The notes under the pieces: model-generated | Seen by the model: the letters and a program-made list of their open reading frames with translations, nothing else | What the model was told of the DNA's origin: nothing | Database searches by the model: none | Assembly (NCBI GenBank): GCA_029237735.1 | Contig: JAQZBU010000020.1 | Location: forward strand, 21,096-85,095 | Direction: 5' to 3' | Source: Ramlibacter sp. | GTDB lineage: Bacteria > Pseudomonadota > Gammaproteobacteria > Burkholderiales > Burkholderiaceae_C | Length of the DNA stretch: 64,000 nt | In this document: one piece after another, positions 1 through 7,720 of the stretch | Layout: the number at the start of each line of letters is the position of its first letter | Numbering within the stretch: the first letter of the stretch is position 1 | Made by a program: the position numbers and the translations under genes

Positions 1-1
1 G

Positions 2-280
2 TACCAGCTCATGCTGCAGATCAAGGGCTTTCCCGGCCGCGACTGGGCCACGATTGGCGAATTGGCCGAGCGCCTTCAGTCCAAGCACCACGGCGTGGTC
101 GCGCTCGTCTCGCGCTGCGAATCGCTCGGGCTTGTGCAGCGGCAGGCCAGCGTCAGCGACCTGCGCCGGGTAGAAATCCGCCTCACGCCCGAGGGGGAGC
201 GTTGCGCCTCCCGCCTGGCGCGGCTGCACCGCGACGAGCTTGCTTCGCTGCAAGGCCTGCTCGACCTGGAGGCCGCGTGA
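2..280 (+). CDS. MarR-family transcriptional regulator, 5' end cut by window
   Basis: The frame is open to the window edge and ends at 280. The protein carries the C-terminal two thirds of a winged-helix MarR domain: the recognition helix region around LQSKHHGVVALVSRCESLG and the wing DLRRVEIRLTPEG, followed by a helix that would join the dimer interface. MarR proteins are usually about 140-160 residues, so roughly 50 residues lie outside the window. The gene ends 1 nt before the ATG of the PAS protein, so the two are probably co-transcribed. The ligand and target cannot be told from this part. Confidence 0.8.
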   Translation, partial: YQLMLQIKGFPGRDWATIGELAERLQSKHHGVVALVSRCESLGLVQRQASVSDLRRVEIRLTPEGERCASRLARLHRDELASLQGLLDLEAA

Positions 281-281
281 G

Positions 282-728
282 ATGAGGCTGCCGCCGCATC
301 TGACGCATGGCGCCGGCGAGCTGCACCGCGCGATCATCGAGCAGGCGCAGGATGCAGTCATTCTTGCCGACCGCGAGGGCGTGATCCTGTTGTGGAACCG
401 CGGCGCCGAGATCATCTTCGGCTGGGGCGCGCAAGAGGCCATCGGCCAGAACCTCTCGCTCATCATTCCTGAAAAGTTCCGCCGTGCTCACGATGAAGGC
501 TTTCACCGCGCGGTGCAGACCGGGCAGGTGCGGCATGACGGCCGCGTGATGACGACGCGGGCGCAGCACAAGTGGGGCTGCCGCCTGTACGTGGATATGA
601 GCTTCGGCCTGCTGAAGGATGACAACGGAATCGTGACCGGCGTTTTCGCCATCGGCCGCGATGGCACCGCGCGCCATCTGGAGGAAGTCGCCCGCCGCGT
701 CGAAGCCGAAGCGCACGCCGATCACTGA
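282..728 (+). CDS. Single-domain PAS sensor protein
   Basis: This 148-residue protein is almost only a PAS domain (about residues 15-135), with the typical opening DAVILADREGVILLWNRGAE and a W in the following FGW segment. I see no kinase, GGDEF or other output domain and no membrane segment, so it should be a cytoplasmic sensor that works through a partner. I chose the ATG at 282, just after the MarR stop at 280; an in-frame upstream start at 240 would overlap the MarR gene. The coupling to a MarR-type regulator suggests a joint sensing unit, which is inference. Confidence 0.75.
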   Translation: MRLPPHLTHGAGELHRAIIEQAQDAVILADREGVILLWNRGAEIIFGWGAQEAIGQNLSLIIPEKFRRAHDEGFHRAVQTGQVRHDGRVMTTRAQHKWGCRLYVDMSFGLLKDDNGIVTGVFAIGRDGTARHLEEVARRVEAEAHADH

Positions 729-740
729 GCCTTCGCGCGT

Positions 741-1163
741 TCAAAGGGTGTAGTCACCGCTGGCCTCCGGCTGGAACAGCATCGCCCCGACCCTGGCCGA
801 TTGCAGGGCCCCGTGCGGGCCGCGCCAGTGCGCGACGTCGCCAACGCGCAAGCCCAGCAAGCTCGTGCCGAGCGGCGAGAGTACAGAGACGAAACCCTGC
901 GCCGGCTCGGCGTCATCGGGATAGCAGACCGTGAACTTGCCGGGTGCAGCCCCTACTGTGTCGGCCAGCATCACCCGCGAATACATCGTCACGACGTCGG
1001 GTGGCACGCGGCCCGACTCCACCAGGTCGCTGTACGACAGCAACTCGTCGAGCCCTTCGAGGAAGGGCAACAACCGCGGGTCGGCCTTGGCCTGGGCCAT
1101 GAGGCGCGTCAGGCGCACGTGATCGATTTCGGTGAGCGTACGCTCGAGACTGGACACTTTCAT
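741..1163 (-). CDS. rnk: Regulator of nucleoside diphosphate kinase (Rnk/GreA C-terminal-like)
   Basis: The 140-residue protein has a short N-terminal helical part and a C-terminal GreA/GreB-type FKBP-like domain, recognisable by the stretch VSVLSPLGTSLLGLRVGD. Rnk proteins bind RNA polymerase near the secondary channel but lack the long coiled coil of GreA, and this length fits. The start ATG at 1163 is preceded on the minus strand by an AGGAGT-type ribosome site. It converges with the PAS gene, with a 12-nt gap. The symbol rests on family likeness only. Confidence 0.8.
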   Translation of the reverse strand: MKVSSLERTLTEIDHVRLTRLMAQAKADPRLLPFLEGLDELLSYSDLVESGRVPPDVVTMYSRVMLADTVGAAPGKFTVCYPDDAEPAQGFVSVLSPLGTSLLGLRVGDVAHWRGPHGALQSARVGAMLFQPEASGDYTL

Positions 1164-1494
1164 GGAACACTCCTGAAGTCAGGCGACGCGCGGGCCATTA
1201 GCGCGCGCGTCATCGCGCGGGGGTGGTTGCCCGGCGATCAGGTGTTGCGCAAAAGGGGGAAGTGAGAATCGCCGGGCTCAGGAATGTGCCTGGCGTCGTG
1301 GGCACATCCGGCGAGCCTGCGCCGTCCCGCACGCGTTCATGGCGCGGACCATCGCTTCGCGGAACGCGAAGGCCCGGTTGACGACGATGACGGCAGTGGT
1401 GTTCACACGCCAGAGTCTAAGCCATTGCGCCGCTGCGCCACAACCGCAGTGCAATACCCCAGTCGGCGTTGCCGGATTGTCGGCATCCGACAAT
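1164..1494. other. Intergenic stretch, no supported gene
   Basis: Between the rnk start and the GST stop there is no ORF with family resemblance. A 71-codon minus-strand ORF (1278-1493) looks like chance coding in GC-rich DNA. The only structure I see is the hairpin at the GST end. The part next to 1163 should hold the rnk promoter. Confidence 0.5.
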
Positions 1495-1495
1495 C
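1475..1495 (-). terminator. Stem-loop at the 3' end of the GST gene
   Basis: A perfect 9-bp inverted repeat, GATTGTCGG / CCGACAATC with a 3-nt loop, abuts the GST stop codon. On the minus strand it would form a tight hairpin right after translation ends. No T-run follows, so it is not a textbook Rho-independent terminator; it may protect the 3' end or assist Rho-dependent termination. Confidence 0.45.
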
Positions 1496-2136
1496 TACAT
1501 CTTGGGCGCGGCCTTGCGGTCGGCCGCGACCTTCTGCGCCGTGGGCCGTTCGCCTATGAATTTCGTGTAGCTCCTGTGGTCGATGCCACCTGCCGAAAGC
1601 AGGTCTTCACCGAACACCGTCTTGGTCGCCAGCGCGACGAGTGGCAGGTGGTTGAACGCGGAGCAGTCGGCCTGAGTGAAGGTATCGCCCGCCACGAAGG
1701 GCGCGAATTTCGCCAGGCGCTTGAGCGCGGCGATGTTCTTCTCAAGCTGCTTGCGGATGCGCGCTGCATTGGACTCGCCGAGGGGCGCGCCGCCGAAGAA
1801 CGCCTGGCCATACAACTGCCGCGCCACCATCTCGATGTGCCAGTCGATGAACGTTGTCAGCTCGCGAACCTTGGCCGCGGCGAACGGGTCGGCCGGCAGC
1901 AGCGGCGGCTGGGGATAGGTGGCCTCGATCCACTCCATGATCGGCTGGCTTTCGCACAGTGTCCCCTGCTCCGTGGTGATGTAGGGGATCTTCGCGAGCG
2001 GCGAGGCGGCCAGCACGGCATCTTCGGTGCTGTGCGTCGCCTGGTGGGTCTCGGTGAAAGGCACACCCTTTTCGAGCAGCGCGAGCTTGACCTTGTTGTA
2101 GTAGTTCGAGACGGCTAAACCGTGAAGCGTAATCAT
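1495..2136 (-). CDS. Glutathione S-transferase family protein
   Basis: The 213-residue protein has an N-terminal thioredoxin-like GST domain (MITLHGLAVSNYYNKVKLAL, then the cis-Pro segment KIPYI and the ESQPIMEW glutathione-binding segment) and an all-helical C-terminal domain with the conserved FTQADCSAFNHLPL. Length is normal for a soluble cytosolic GST. It probably conjugates or reduces an electrophile with glutathione; the substrate is unknown. It stands alone, transcribed toward rnk. Confidence 0.85.
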   Translation of the reverse strand: MITLHGLAVSNYYNKVKLALLEKGVPFTETHQATHSTEDAVLAASPLAKIPYITTEQGTLCESQPIMEWIEATYPQPPLLPADPFAAAKVRELTTFIDWHIEMVARQLYGQAFFGGAPLGESNAARIRKQLEKNIAALKRLAKFAPFVAGDTFTQADCSAFNHLPLVALATKTVFGEDLLSAGGIDHRSYTKFIGERPTAQKVAADRKAAPKM

Positions 2137-2202
2137 GAAAGTCTCCGAAATGTGCTGCTACTGTAGCCGCGCCGCCCGCCCGGCATTGCAACTCTCGTGA
2201 CA

Positions 2203-2895
2203 CTACGGGTTCACGGCATGCCGCAACGCGGCCCGCGCGAGCAGCCGCGTCGAATCCAGCGTCGGCAGCGGCGAGTTCGCGTCGTTGATGATCAGCGGAA
2301 TCTCCGTGCAGCCGAGGACGACGGCGTCGCACCCCTCGCCTTGCATTCGGCCGATCACCTGCTGGAAATACGCGACGGCTTGCGCTGACGTGACCCCATA
2401 TACCAGTTCGTCCATGATGAAGCGGTTGATCTGCTCGCGCTCGTCGGCCGTGGGCCGCAGGAAATCCAGCCCGCGCGCGGTGAGCTTCTGCGGATAGACG
2501 TCGCTTTCGACCAGCCACTTCGTCCCCGTGATCGCGAGGCGCCTGAACCCCCTTTCCACGGCCTGCCCCGCCACGACATCCGCGATATGCAGCCAGGGCA
2601 GCGGCGAGCGCGATTCGACGTACGGCAGCGCCTGGTGGATCGTGTTGTCCGGGCAGATGAGGAAATCCGCGCCGATACGCGCGAGCTTTTCCGCCGACGC
2701 GAGCATCAGCTCTCCCACGCCCTTCCAGTCATCGCGGTAGATGCGCTCCATGTAATCCGCCAGCGATGGCGTGTGCATCGACACCTCCGGATGCGCGTGG
2801 GGCCCGAGCAGCTGCGCACCCTCGGTGCAGATGGTGCGGTAGCAAAGCGACGCGCCTTCGGCCGAACACGCGACGATGCCGATGTGCTGCGTCAT
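2203..2895 (-). CDS. Aspartate/glutamate racemase family protein
   Basis: A 230-residue cofactor-independent racemase of the Asp/Glu (amino-acid/hydantoin) family. Both catalytic cysteines are visible: the first in FLICPDNTIH and the second in VLGCTEIPL. I chose the ATG at 2895 because the protein opens with MTQHIGIVACSAEG and this ATG overlaps the SDR stop in an ATGA overlap; the longer reading has an unrelated N-terminus. It is the last gene of a Bug-SDR-racemase operon, suggesting work on a chiral acid taken up by the Bug system (inference). Confidence 0.85.
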   Translation of the reverse strand: MTQHIGIVACSAEGASLCYRTICTEGAQLLGPHAHPEVSMHTPSLADYMERIYRDDWKGVGELMLASAEKLARIGADFLICPDNTIHQALPYVESRSPLPWLHIADVVAGQAVERGFRRLAITGTKWLVESDVYPQKLTARGLDFLRPTADEREQINRFIMDELVYGVTSAQAVAYFQQVIGRMQGEGCDAVVLGCTEIPLIINDANSPLPTLDSTRLLARAALRHAVNP

Positions 2896-3683
2896 ACCGG
2901 CTTTGCGGCTGCCTGCACCTGGCGTGAGCCGAGGTGGATGCCGCCGTCCAGCAGGAGCAGCTCGCCGGTGACGCTGCGCGCGCCATCCACCAGCCACACG
3001 ATGGCCTCGGCCACGTCTTCAGGACTGGAAGCGCGCTGCAACGGTACGCTGGACTCGAAGGACGCCTTCACTTTATCGAAGCCCGCTTGGCCCATGCCAT
3101 CCACGAACCAGCGCGAAGTGACCAGGCCGGGGCAGACGGCGTTGACGCGAATCTCGGGCGCGAGCTCTCGCGCGAGGTGCAGCGTCATCGAGTTCACCGC
3201 CCCCTTGGACGCGATGTAAGGCATGGATGAGCCGATTCCCAGCGAGCCCGCCACCGACGAGACGTTGACGATGCAGCCGCGCGCGGCCTTCAGCGAGGGC
3301 ACGCAGGCCCGCACCATCTGGAAGGTGCCGACCACGTTCACACCCATGATCCGCTGGAAGGCTGCTGCGTCCAAAGCTTCCCAGGCGGCGTCCCTGCCGA
3401 ACACGGAGGTGCCCGCGTTGTTGACAAGGGCATCCAGCCGCTTCCAGCGTTTATGCGCCGCCTGCACCATCGCCTTGCAATCGGCGTCCTCGGCGACGTT
3501 GCCGCGCAGCAGCAGCGTGTCGGCACCGGCCTCCCTGCACGCTGCCTGAGTTGCCTGCGCCTCGCTTTCGCTCTTCGAGTAATTGATCAGCAGGTTGTAG
3601 CCGCGCCGCGCGAGGGCCAGGGCCGTCGCCGCCCCGATCCCGGTGGCCGAACCCGTGACGATGGCCGCCTTGCGTTCGATCAC
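2892..3683 (-). CDS. Short-chain dehydrogenase/reductase (3-oxoacyl-ACP reductase-like)
   Basis: The 263-residue classical SDR shows the Rossmann cofactor motif TGSATGIG near the N-terminus, NNAG, the catalytic serine in VNVSSVAGS, the catalytic Y-x3-K pair in PYIASKG, and a C-terminal TGELLLLDGG. It oxidises or reduces a hydroxy/keto substrate with NAD(P)(H); the substrate is not readable. It is the middle gene of the operon: 4 nt after the Bug gene, and overlapping the racemase start by 4 nt. Confidence 0.88.
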   Translation of the reverse strand: MIERKAAIVTGSATGIGAATALALARRGYNLLINYSKSESEAQATQAACREAGADTLLLRGNVAEDADCKAMVQAAHKRWKRLDALVNNAGTSVFGRDAAWEALDAAAFQRIMGVNVVGTFQMVRACVPSLKAARGCIVNVSSVAGSLGIGSSMPYIASKGAVNSMTLHLARELAPEIRVNAVCPGLVTSRWFVDGMGQAGFDKVKASFESSVPLQRASSPEDVAEAIVWLVDGARSVTGELLLLDGGIHLGSRQVQAAAKPV

Positions 3684-3687
3684 GGCT

Positions 3688-4689
3688 TCAATCGGGCTTG
3701 GCGCCCGACTCCTTCACCACCTTGGCCCACTTCGCGGTTTCGGCCTGCATGAAGGTGCCGAGCGCTTCGGGCGTGCCCGTGGCTACTTCCAGGCCCAGCG
3801 TGGCGAGCTTCTCCTTCACGTCGGGCAGCGCCATCACGCGTGCCGTCTCGGCATTGATGCGCATCTGCACGTCCTTGGGCAAGCCGGCCGGTGCGTACAG
3901 AGCGAACCACGACGTCGCTTCGAACCCGGGCAGGCCCGATTCAGCGATGGTCGGGATGCTCGGCGCCGCGGGCGAGCGGGCGGCGCTGGTGACGGCAATC
4001 GCCTTCACTTCGCCGGCCTTCACCAGCGGCAGTGCGGAGGGCATGTTGTCGAAGATCATCGCGATGCGGCCGCCCAGCAGATCGGGCACGGCCTGGGCAC
4101 GGCCCTTGTACGGGATATGCTGCATCTTCACGCCGGCCATGGTGTTGAAGAGCTCGCCCGAAAGGTGGATCGACGTGCCGCTGCCGGACGAGCCAAACGA
4201 CAGTGGCGTTTTCTTCGCCAGCTCGACCAGTTCCTTCACGGTGTTGGCGGGCACGTTCTTGTTGACCACCAGCAGGTTGGGGGTGGACGCCAGGAACGTG
4301 ATGGGCGTGAAATCCTTGATGTGGTTGTACGGCATCTTGTCGTACAACGCGGCGTTGATCGCATGCGTGCCGACCGTGCCCACGACCAGCGCCGTGCCAT
4401 CGGCCGGGCTCTTGGCCACGAAGTCCGCGCCAATGTTGCCGCCCGCCCCCGGCTTGTTGTCAACAGTAATGGACTGGCCGAGCGACTGGCCCCACTTGTC
4501 CGCAAGGATGCGGGCGAGCGTGTCGGGCGCGCCACCGGGCGGGAACGTCACCACGATCCTCACCGGCTTGGTGGGCCACACGGCAGGTTGCGCCTGGGCC
4601 AGGGTGGCCAGGGCAAGGCCGACCAGCAGCACGCTGGCGGCGATGAACAGTTTACGAACGCTGGGCTTCGTTATCGAACGTGTCGGCAT
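3688..4689 (-). CDS. Bug/TctC-family tripartite tricarboxylate receptor
   Basis: A 333-residue periplasmic binding protein. It has a Sec signal peptide (about residues 1-34, ending ATLAQAQ), then the family hallmarks PTKPVRIVVTFPPGG, DNKPGAGGNIGADFVAKSP and a C-terminal FMQAETAKWAKVVKESGA. Bug proteins bind carboxylates or related small acids and are highly expanded in Burkholderiales, often without linked TctAB membrane genes, as here. It is the first gene of the operon with the SDR and racemase, so its ligand is probably their substrate. Confidence 0.9.
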   Translation of the reverse strand: MPTRSITKPSVRKLFIAASVLLVGLALATLAQAQPAVWPTKPVRIVVTFPPGGAPDTLARILADKWGQSLGQSITVDNKPGAGGNIGADFVAKSPADGTALVVGTVGTHAINAALYDKMPYNHIKDFTPITFLASTPNLLVVNKNVPANTVKELVELAKKTPLSFGSSGSGTSIHLSGELFNTMAGVKMQHIPYKGRAQAVPDLLGGRIAMIFDNMPSALPLVKAGEVKAIAVTSAARSPAAPSIPTIAESGLPGFEATSWFALYAPAGLPKDVQMRINAETARVMALPDVKEKLATLGLEVATGTPEALGTFMQAETAKWAKVVKESGAKPD

Positions 4690-4743
4690 GGGCGGGGTCT
4701 CCTTGGGCCGCCCAGCTTACGCCGCCCTCGCCGGCATGTCATC

Positions 4744-4769
4744 GCGGGTTTGACCCGCTTACGAAGCGG
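4744..4769. repeat. Two overlapping small dyads between the Bug and OB-fold genes
   Basis: GCGGGT-TTG-ACCCGC (4744-4758) overlaps CCGCTT-ACG-AAGCGG (4755-4769), so the two hairpins exclude each other. The first resembles one arm of the palindromic unit at 30010-30030 and may belong to the same family of small dispersed repeats. It lies just past the OB-fold gene stop and may end its transcript. Confidence 0.4.
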
Positions 4770-4789
4770 TTAATGCCGTCACATCCGCG

Positions 4790-5467
4790 TCAGCGCTGCA
4801 GTACGGCGTCCTCGACCAGGGCCTTGTACACATAGCCCGCCCCGAAATCCTTGTCGACGCGAACCACTCCCTTGGCGGTGACGACATCGCCCACCTTGGC
4901 CTGCTCGGTCGTGGTGATCACCAGGTCGTTGGTCTTGTCGGCCGCAGCGCCGGAGCCGTCACGCAGGTGGATCCAGTTGCGGCCCATGATGCCGCCGCTG
5001 AACTTCACGACCTTGCCGCGCACCAGCACGGGCTTGTCCTTCACGTCGCCCGGCTTGGCCATGATCTCACCCACGGTGCGGGCGTTCGCGCCCACGGCCT
5101 TGGGCACCTTGACATCGAGCGTCTCCGCCGCCTTGGGCACACCCGTGTGCGGCGACACGGCCGCGCTCTTGCCGGCCGCGCTTCCGGGGCCTGCCGCGAG
5201 ATTGCCGAACACCACCGTCTTGAACGTCCGCTTGAGCGACTTGCTCTCGAAATTGTTCATCACCGTGATGTCTTCGAGGGTGACGATCGCGCCCTTCTTG
5301 ACCTGGGTGGTGGCCACCGCACCCCAGGTTTCGCCGTTGGCCGTCCTCATGCGCAGGTAGGTGTAGCTGTCCACCTGCAGCACTTCGAGTACTTCGCCCG
5401 TTACCGAGCCGGCCGCCCAGGCGAGCGCCGACGCGGCCAACATCCAGATCACCAATAACTTCTTCAT
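4790..5467 (-). CDS. Exported protein with two OB-fold-like halves
   Basis: 225 residues with a signal peptide (MKKLLVIWMLAASALAWAAG). The N-terminal half (about 22-75) reads GEVLEVLQVDSYTYLRM ... TWGAVATTQVKKGAIVTLED. The C-terminal half (about 145-225) reads KPVLVRGKVVKFSGGIMG, NWIHLRDGSG and VGDVVTAKGVVRVDKDFG, the latter typical of small periplasmic OB-fold (YgiW/DUF4920-like) proteins. An Ala/Lys/Pro-rich linker joins them. It is probably periplasmic; its function is unknown. It stands as a single gene. Confidence 0.7.
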   Translation of the reverse strand: MKKLLVIWMLAASALAWAAGSVTGEVLEVLQVDSYTYLRMRTANGETWGAVATTQVKKGAIVTLEDITVMNNFESKSLKRTFKTVVFGNLAAGPGSAAGKSAAVSPHTGVPKAAETLDVKVPKAVGANARTVGEIMAKPGDVKDKPVLVRGKVVKFSGGIMGRNWIHLRDGSGAAADKTNDLVITTTEQAKVGDVVTAKGVVRVDKDFGAGYVYKALVEDAVLQR

Positions 5468-5552
5468 ACCCGGGGCTCCTTGAGTCGAAGATCCAGCATA
5501 TCAGCGAGGTCGTGAGCCGCACCCCGGCGAAATTCGCCGCGGACGATCTAGA

Positions 5553-6155
5553 TCAAGCGGGGCCGCCTTCGGGCTTGTCCCGGCGCTTGAGGGGCTGCCA
5601 GCCCGCGAACTCGGGGTGGTGGCGCTTTGTCACCGGGCCGTCGAAATCCCAGGCGATGCACTTGCCCAGGTGGTAGGGCGGCTCGCTGCCCTCCTGGGCG
5701 GGCAGGCCGGCCTGGCGGCGCAGGCGCTGCTGGTAGGAGGGAATCGTCTGGTAGGCGGCCGTCGCCATGTTGAACAGCAGCTCGCGCAAGTGTGTGCAGC
5801 CGCGGATGCCGCCCAGCGCGCGTTCGATTGCCACGCGCCAGCCCGGACCGAGCGTGACGCCCACCATCTTCTGCATCGGCGCATTGCCCTGCTGGCACTC
5901 GTCGAACGGTGTGTGGTCCTGCGAGCTGGCGATCTCGCGGATAGTCATGGAGTCATCCACCGTCACGCGGATCGACATGCCGTGGATGGGAGTGCCCGGC
6001 GGCATCAGCCCCCGCTCGGAACGCTCCAGGGGGTAGCTCTTGGTGTCGGACATCTCGGCTTCGATGTCCCACAACCCGTCCTCGCGGTGGTAGCCGCGAA
6101 ACACGACGGCGCGGGTGTGCAGGTGGGTGCGGGGTTGGGGTGCGGGCAAGGGCAT
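5553..6155 (-). CDS. DUF2889 family protein
   Basis: The 200-residue protein has the hallmarks of DUF2889: R-x-YHREDGLWDIEAEMSDTK near the N-terminus, PLERSERGLMPPG, a central IRGCTHLRELL with a conserved Cys-Thr-His, and a C-terminal GKCIAWDFDGPVTKRHHPEF. It has no signal peptide or membrane segment. Proteins of this family are found next to many catabolic genes, but no biochemical role is established as far as I know. It is a single gene here. Confidence 0.8.
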   Translation of the reverse strand: MPLPAPQPRTHLHTRAVVFRGYHREDGLWDIEAEMSDTKSYPLERSERGLMPPGTPIHGMSIRVTVDDSMTIREIASSQDHTPFDECQQGNAPMQKMVGVTLGPGWRVAIERALGGIRGCTHLRELLFNMATAAYQTIPSYQQRLRRQAGLPAQEGSEPPYHLGKCIAWDFDGPVTKRHHPEFAGWQPLKRRDKPEGGPA

Positions 6156-6195
6156 GGGAGGCTTCGTTTACTGCGAAACCCCCATTTTCGCAGGC

Positions 6196-6624
6196 CTACT
6201 CGCCCAGGCGCTTGGCGGCCTCGCGCCGGCCCATGCCTCGCAACGTGGCAATGGCCTCGATCTGTTTGGCGCGCGGGCGGGTCTTGCCGCTTTCCCACTT
6301 GTACACGGACAACGCGGAAACGCCCAACAGCTTGGCCACGGCCGCTGCCGACAACCCCAGGCGCTTGCGCTGCGCCGCGAGGCCCTTGGCGCTGAAGCGA
6401 AGGTTGCCGGCTGGCTCCGCCATTTCCTTCGGTGCCGCGATTCGGGTGGTAACTTTGCCCAGGCGCTTGACCTGCTGCTCCAGCGCCTGCAGGCGCCGCT
6501 TGAGGTCGGCGATCTGCCCGCGATATTGAGATACCGACTTCTTGAGGGCCTGCGTTTCACCCCGTACTTCCTTGCGGGAGACCCGGGAAATTTCGCTTTT
6601 AAGAATCGATCCGATGTTTGGCAT
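6196..6624 (-). CDS. XRE-type helix-turn-helix protein with N-terminal coiled coil
   Basis: 142 residues from the ATG at 6624 (MPNIGSILKSEISR...). Residues about 15-60 form a charged coiled coil (ALKKSVSQYRGQIADLKRRL). The C-terminal half is a Cro/C1-type HTH: LAAQRKRLGLSAAAVAKLLG, then VSALSVYKWESGKTRPR. The coiled coil suggests oligomer formation or partner binding. I preferred this start over the upstream in-frame start at 6678 because the extra residues look non-native. It may be a small nucleoid or regulatory protein; its targets are unknown. Confidence 0.75.
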   Translation of the reverse strand: MPNIGSILKSEISRVSRKEVRGETQALKKSVSQYRGQIADLKRRLQALEQQVKRLGKVTTRIAAPKEMAEPAGNLRFSAKGLAAQRKRLGLSAAAVAKLLGVSALSVYKWESGKTRPRAKQIEAIATLRGMGRREAAKRLGE

Positions 6625-6774
6625 TATGTTGATTGAATTGCGGACGCCTCGCCCCGGTTTCTGCGCCGGTGCTCCCACGGCCGCGATTGTGGCTCCGAGG
6701 CTTACATCTTAGCGCGTGAAAATAAAGCTTGCGGCTTAATATCACCCACCCGCCACGCAGCCGTCAGGAAAGAC

Positions 6775-7641
6775 ATGAAACGTGCCAACTTGCTGTTGCT
6801 GACCGCATTGGCCATGATGGCCTTCGCCGCCAATTCAGTGCTGTGCCGCCTCGCCCTGCGCCACACGCAGGTCGACGCCGCATCGTTCACAGCTGTCCGG
6901 CTGGTGTCCGCGGCACTGGTGTTGTGGCTGATCGTGCGAATCCGATCGCGCGGGCCTTCGACGGGCGGCAACTGGCCCTCGGCGCTCGCGCTCTTCACCT
7001 ACGCCGCGGCTTTTTCATTTGCCTATACGGGGTTGCAGACGGGCATCGGCGCGCTCATCCTGTTCGGCTGCGTACAGGCCACCATGGTCGGGCACGGGCT
7101 GTGGCGCGGGGAGCGTCTGAACCTGTTCCAGGTCGCGGGCATGGGCATCGCCTTCGCGGGCCTGGTCGGGCTGCTGGTCCCGCAGGGGGCCCTGCCGGCC
7201 CCACCCCTCGGCTCGGCCGCGCTCATGATGGGCGCCGGCATCGCGTGGGGTGTTTATTCACTGCGCGGCCGTGTCGCGCAGGACGCGACGGCTGCCACGC
7301 AAGGCAACTTCGCCCGCACGGTGCCGATGGTGGCCATGCTCGCACTCGCCAGCTTGCAGTACTTGCGCTACGACGCGGCCGGCATGGCATTGGCGGTCGC
7401 ATCCGGATCGCTTGCATCCGGCCTGGGTTACGTGGTGTGGTACATGGTCACGCCCCACCTGAAAGCCGCTCACGCGGCGACGGTACAGCTGTCGGTGCCC
7501 CTTATCGCCACTGCGGCAGGCGCCGTGCTGATGGGTGAGTCCATGAGCGCGCTGCAACTGCTGGCGGGTGCCGCTATCGTGGGCGGAATATGGCTGTCGC
7601 TGTTCAAGCGTGCCGTGACGGGCGGGCTGAAGACGCCCTAG
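6775..7641 (+). CDS. EamA/DMT-family transporter
   Basis: The 288-residue membrane protein has about ten hydrophobic segments in two EamA repeats. The first repeat starts LLLLTALAMMAFAANSVLCRLAL and contains FTAVRLVSAALVLWL; the second ends with AATVQLSVPLIATAAGAVLMGESMSA, a typical EamA signature. These are inner-membrane exporters of amino acids or other small metabolites. An AGGAAAG ribosome site precedes the ATG. It is a single gene, divergent from the XRE gene. Confidence 0.88.
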   Translation: MKRANLLLLTALAMMAFAANSVLCRLALRHTQVDAASFTAVRLVSAALVLWLIVRIRSRGPSTGGNWPSALALFTYAAAFSFAYTGLQTGIGALILFGCVQATMVGHGLWRGERLNLFQVAGMGIAFAGLVGLLVPQGALPAPPLGSAALMMGAGIAWGVYSLRGRVAQDATAATQGNFARTVPMVAMLALASLQYLRYDAAGMALAVASGSLASGLGYVVWYMVTPHLKAAHAATVQLSVPLIATAAGAVLMGESMSALQLLAGAAIVGGIWLSLFKRAVTGGLKTP

Positions 7642-7720
7642 GACTTCGCGGCCTGCTCATCCACGTCCGAAAGGGCCATAGCGCCCCCCCGAACAGCTTG
7701 TTTCAGTCAAACTTAAGGTC

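Noticed and set aside
1278..1493. 71-codon minus-strand frame between the GST and rnk genes
   Set aside because: No ribosome site, no likeness to a family, and Cys/Arg/Ala-rich like other chance frames.
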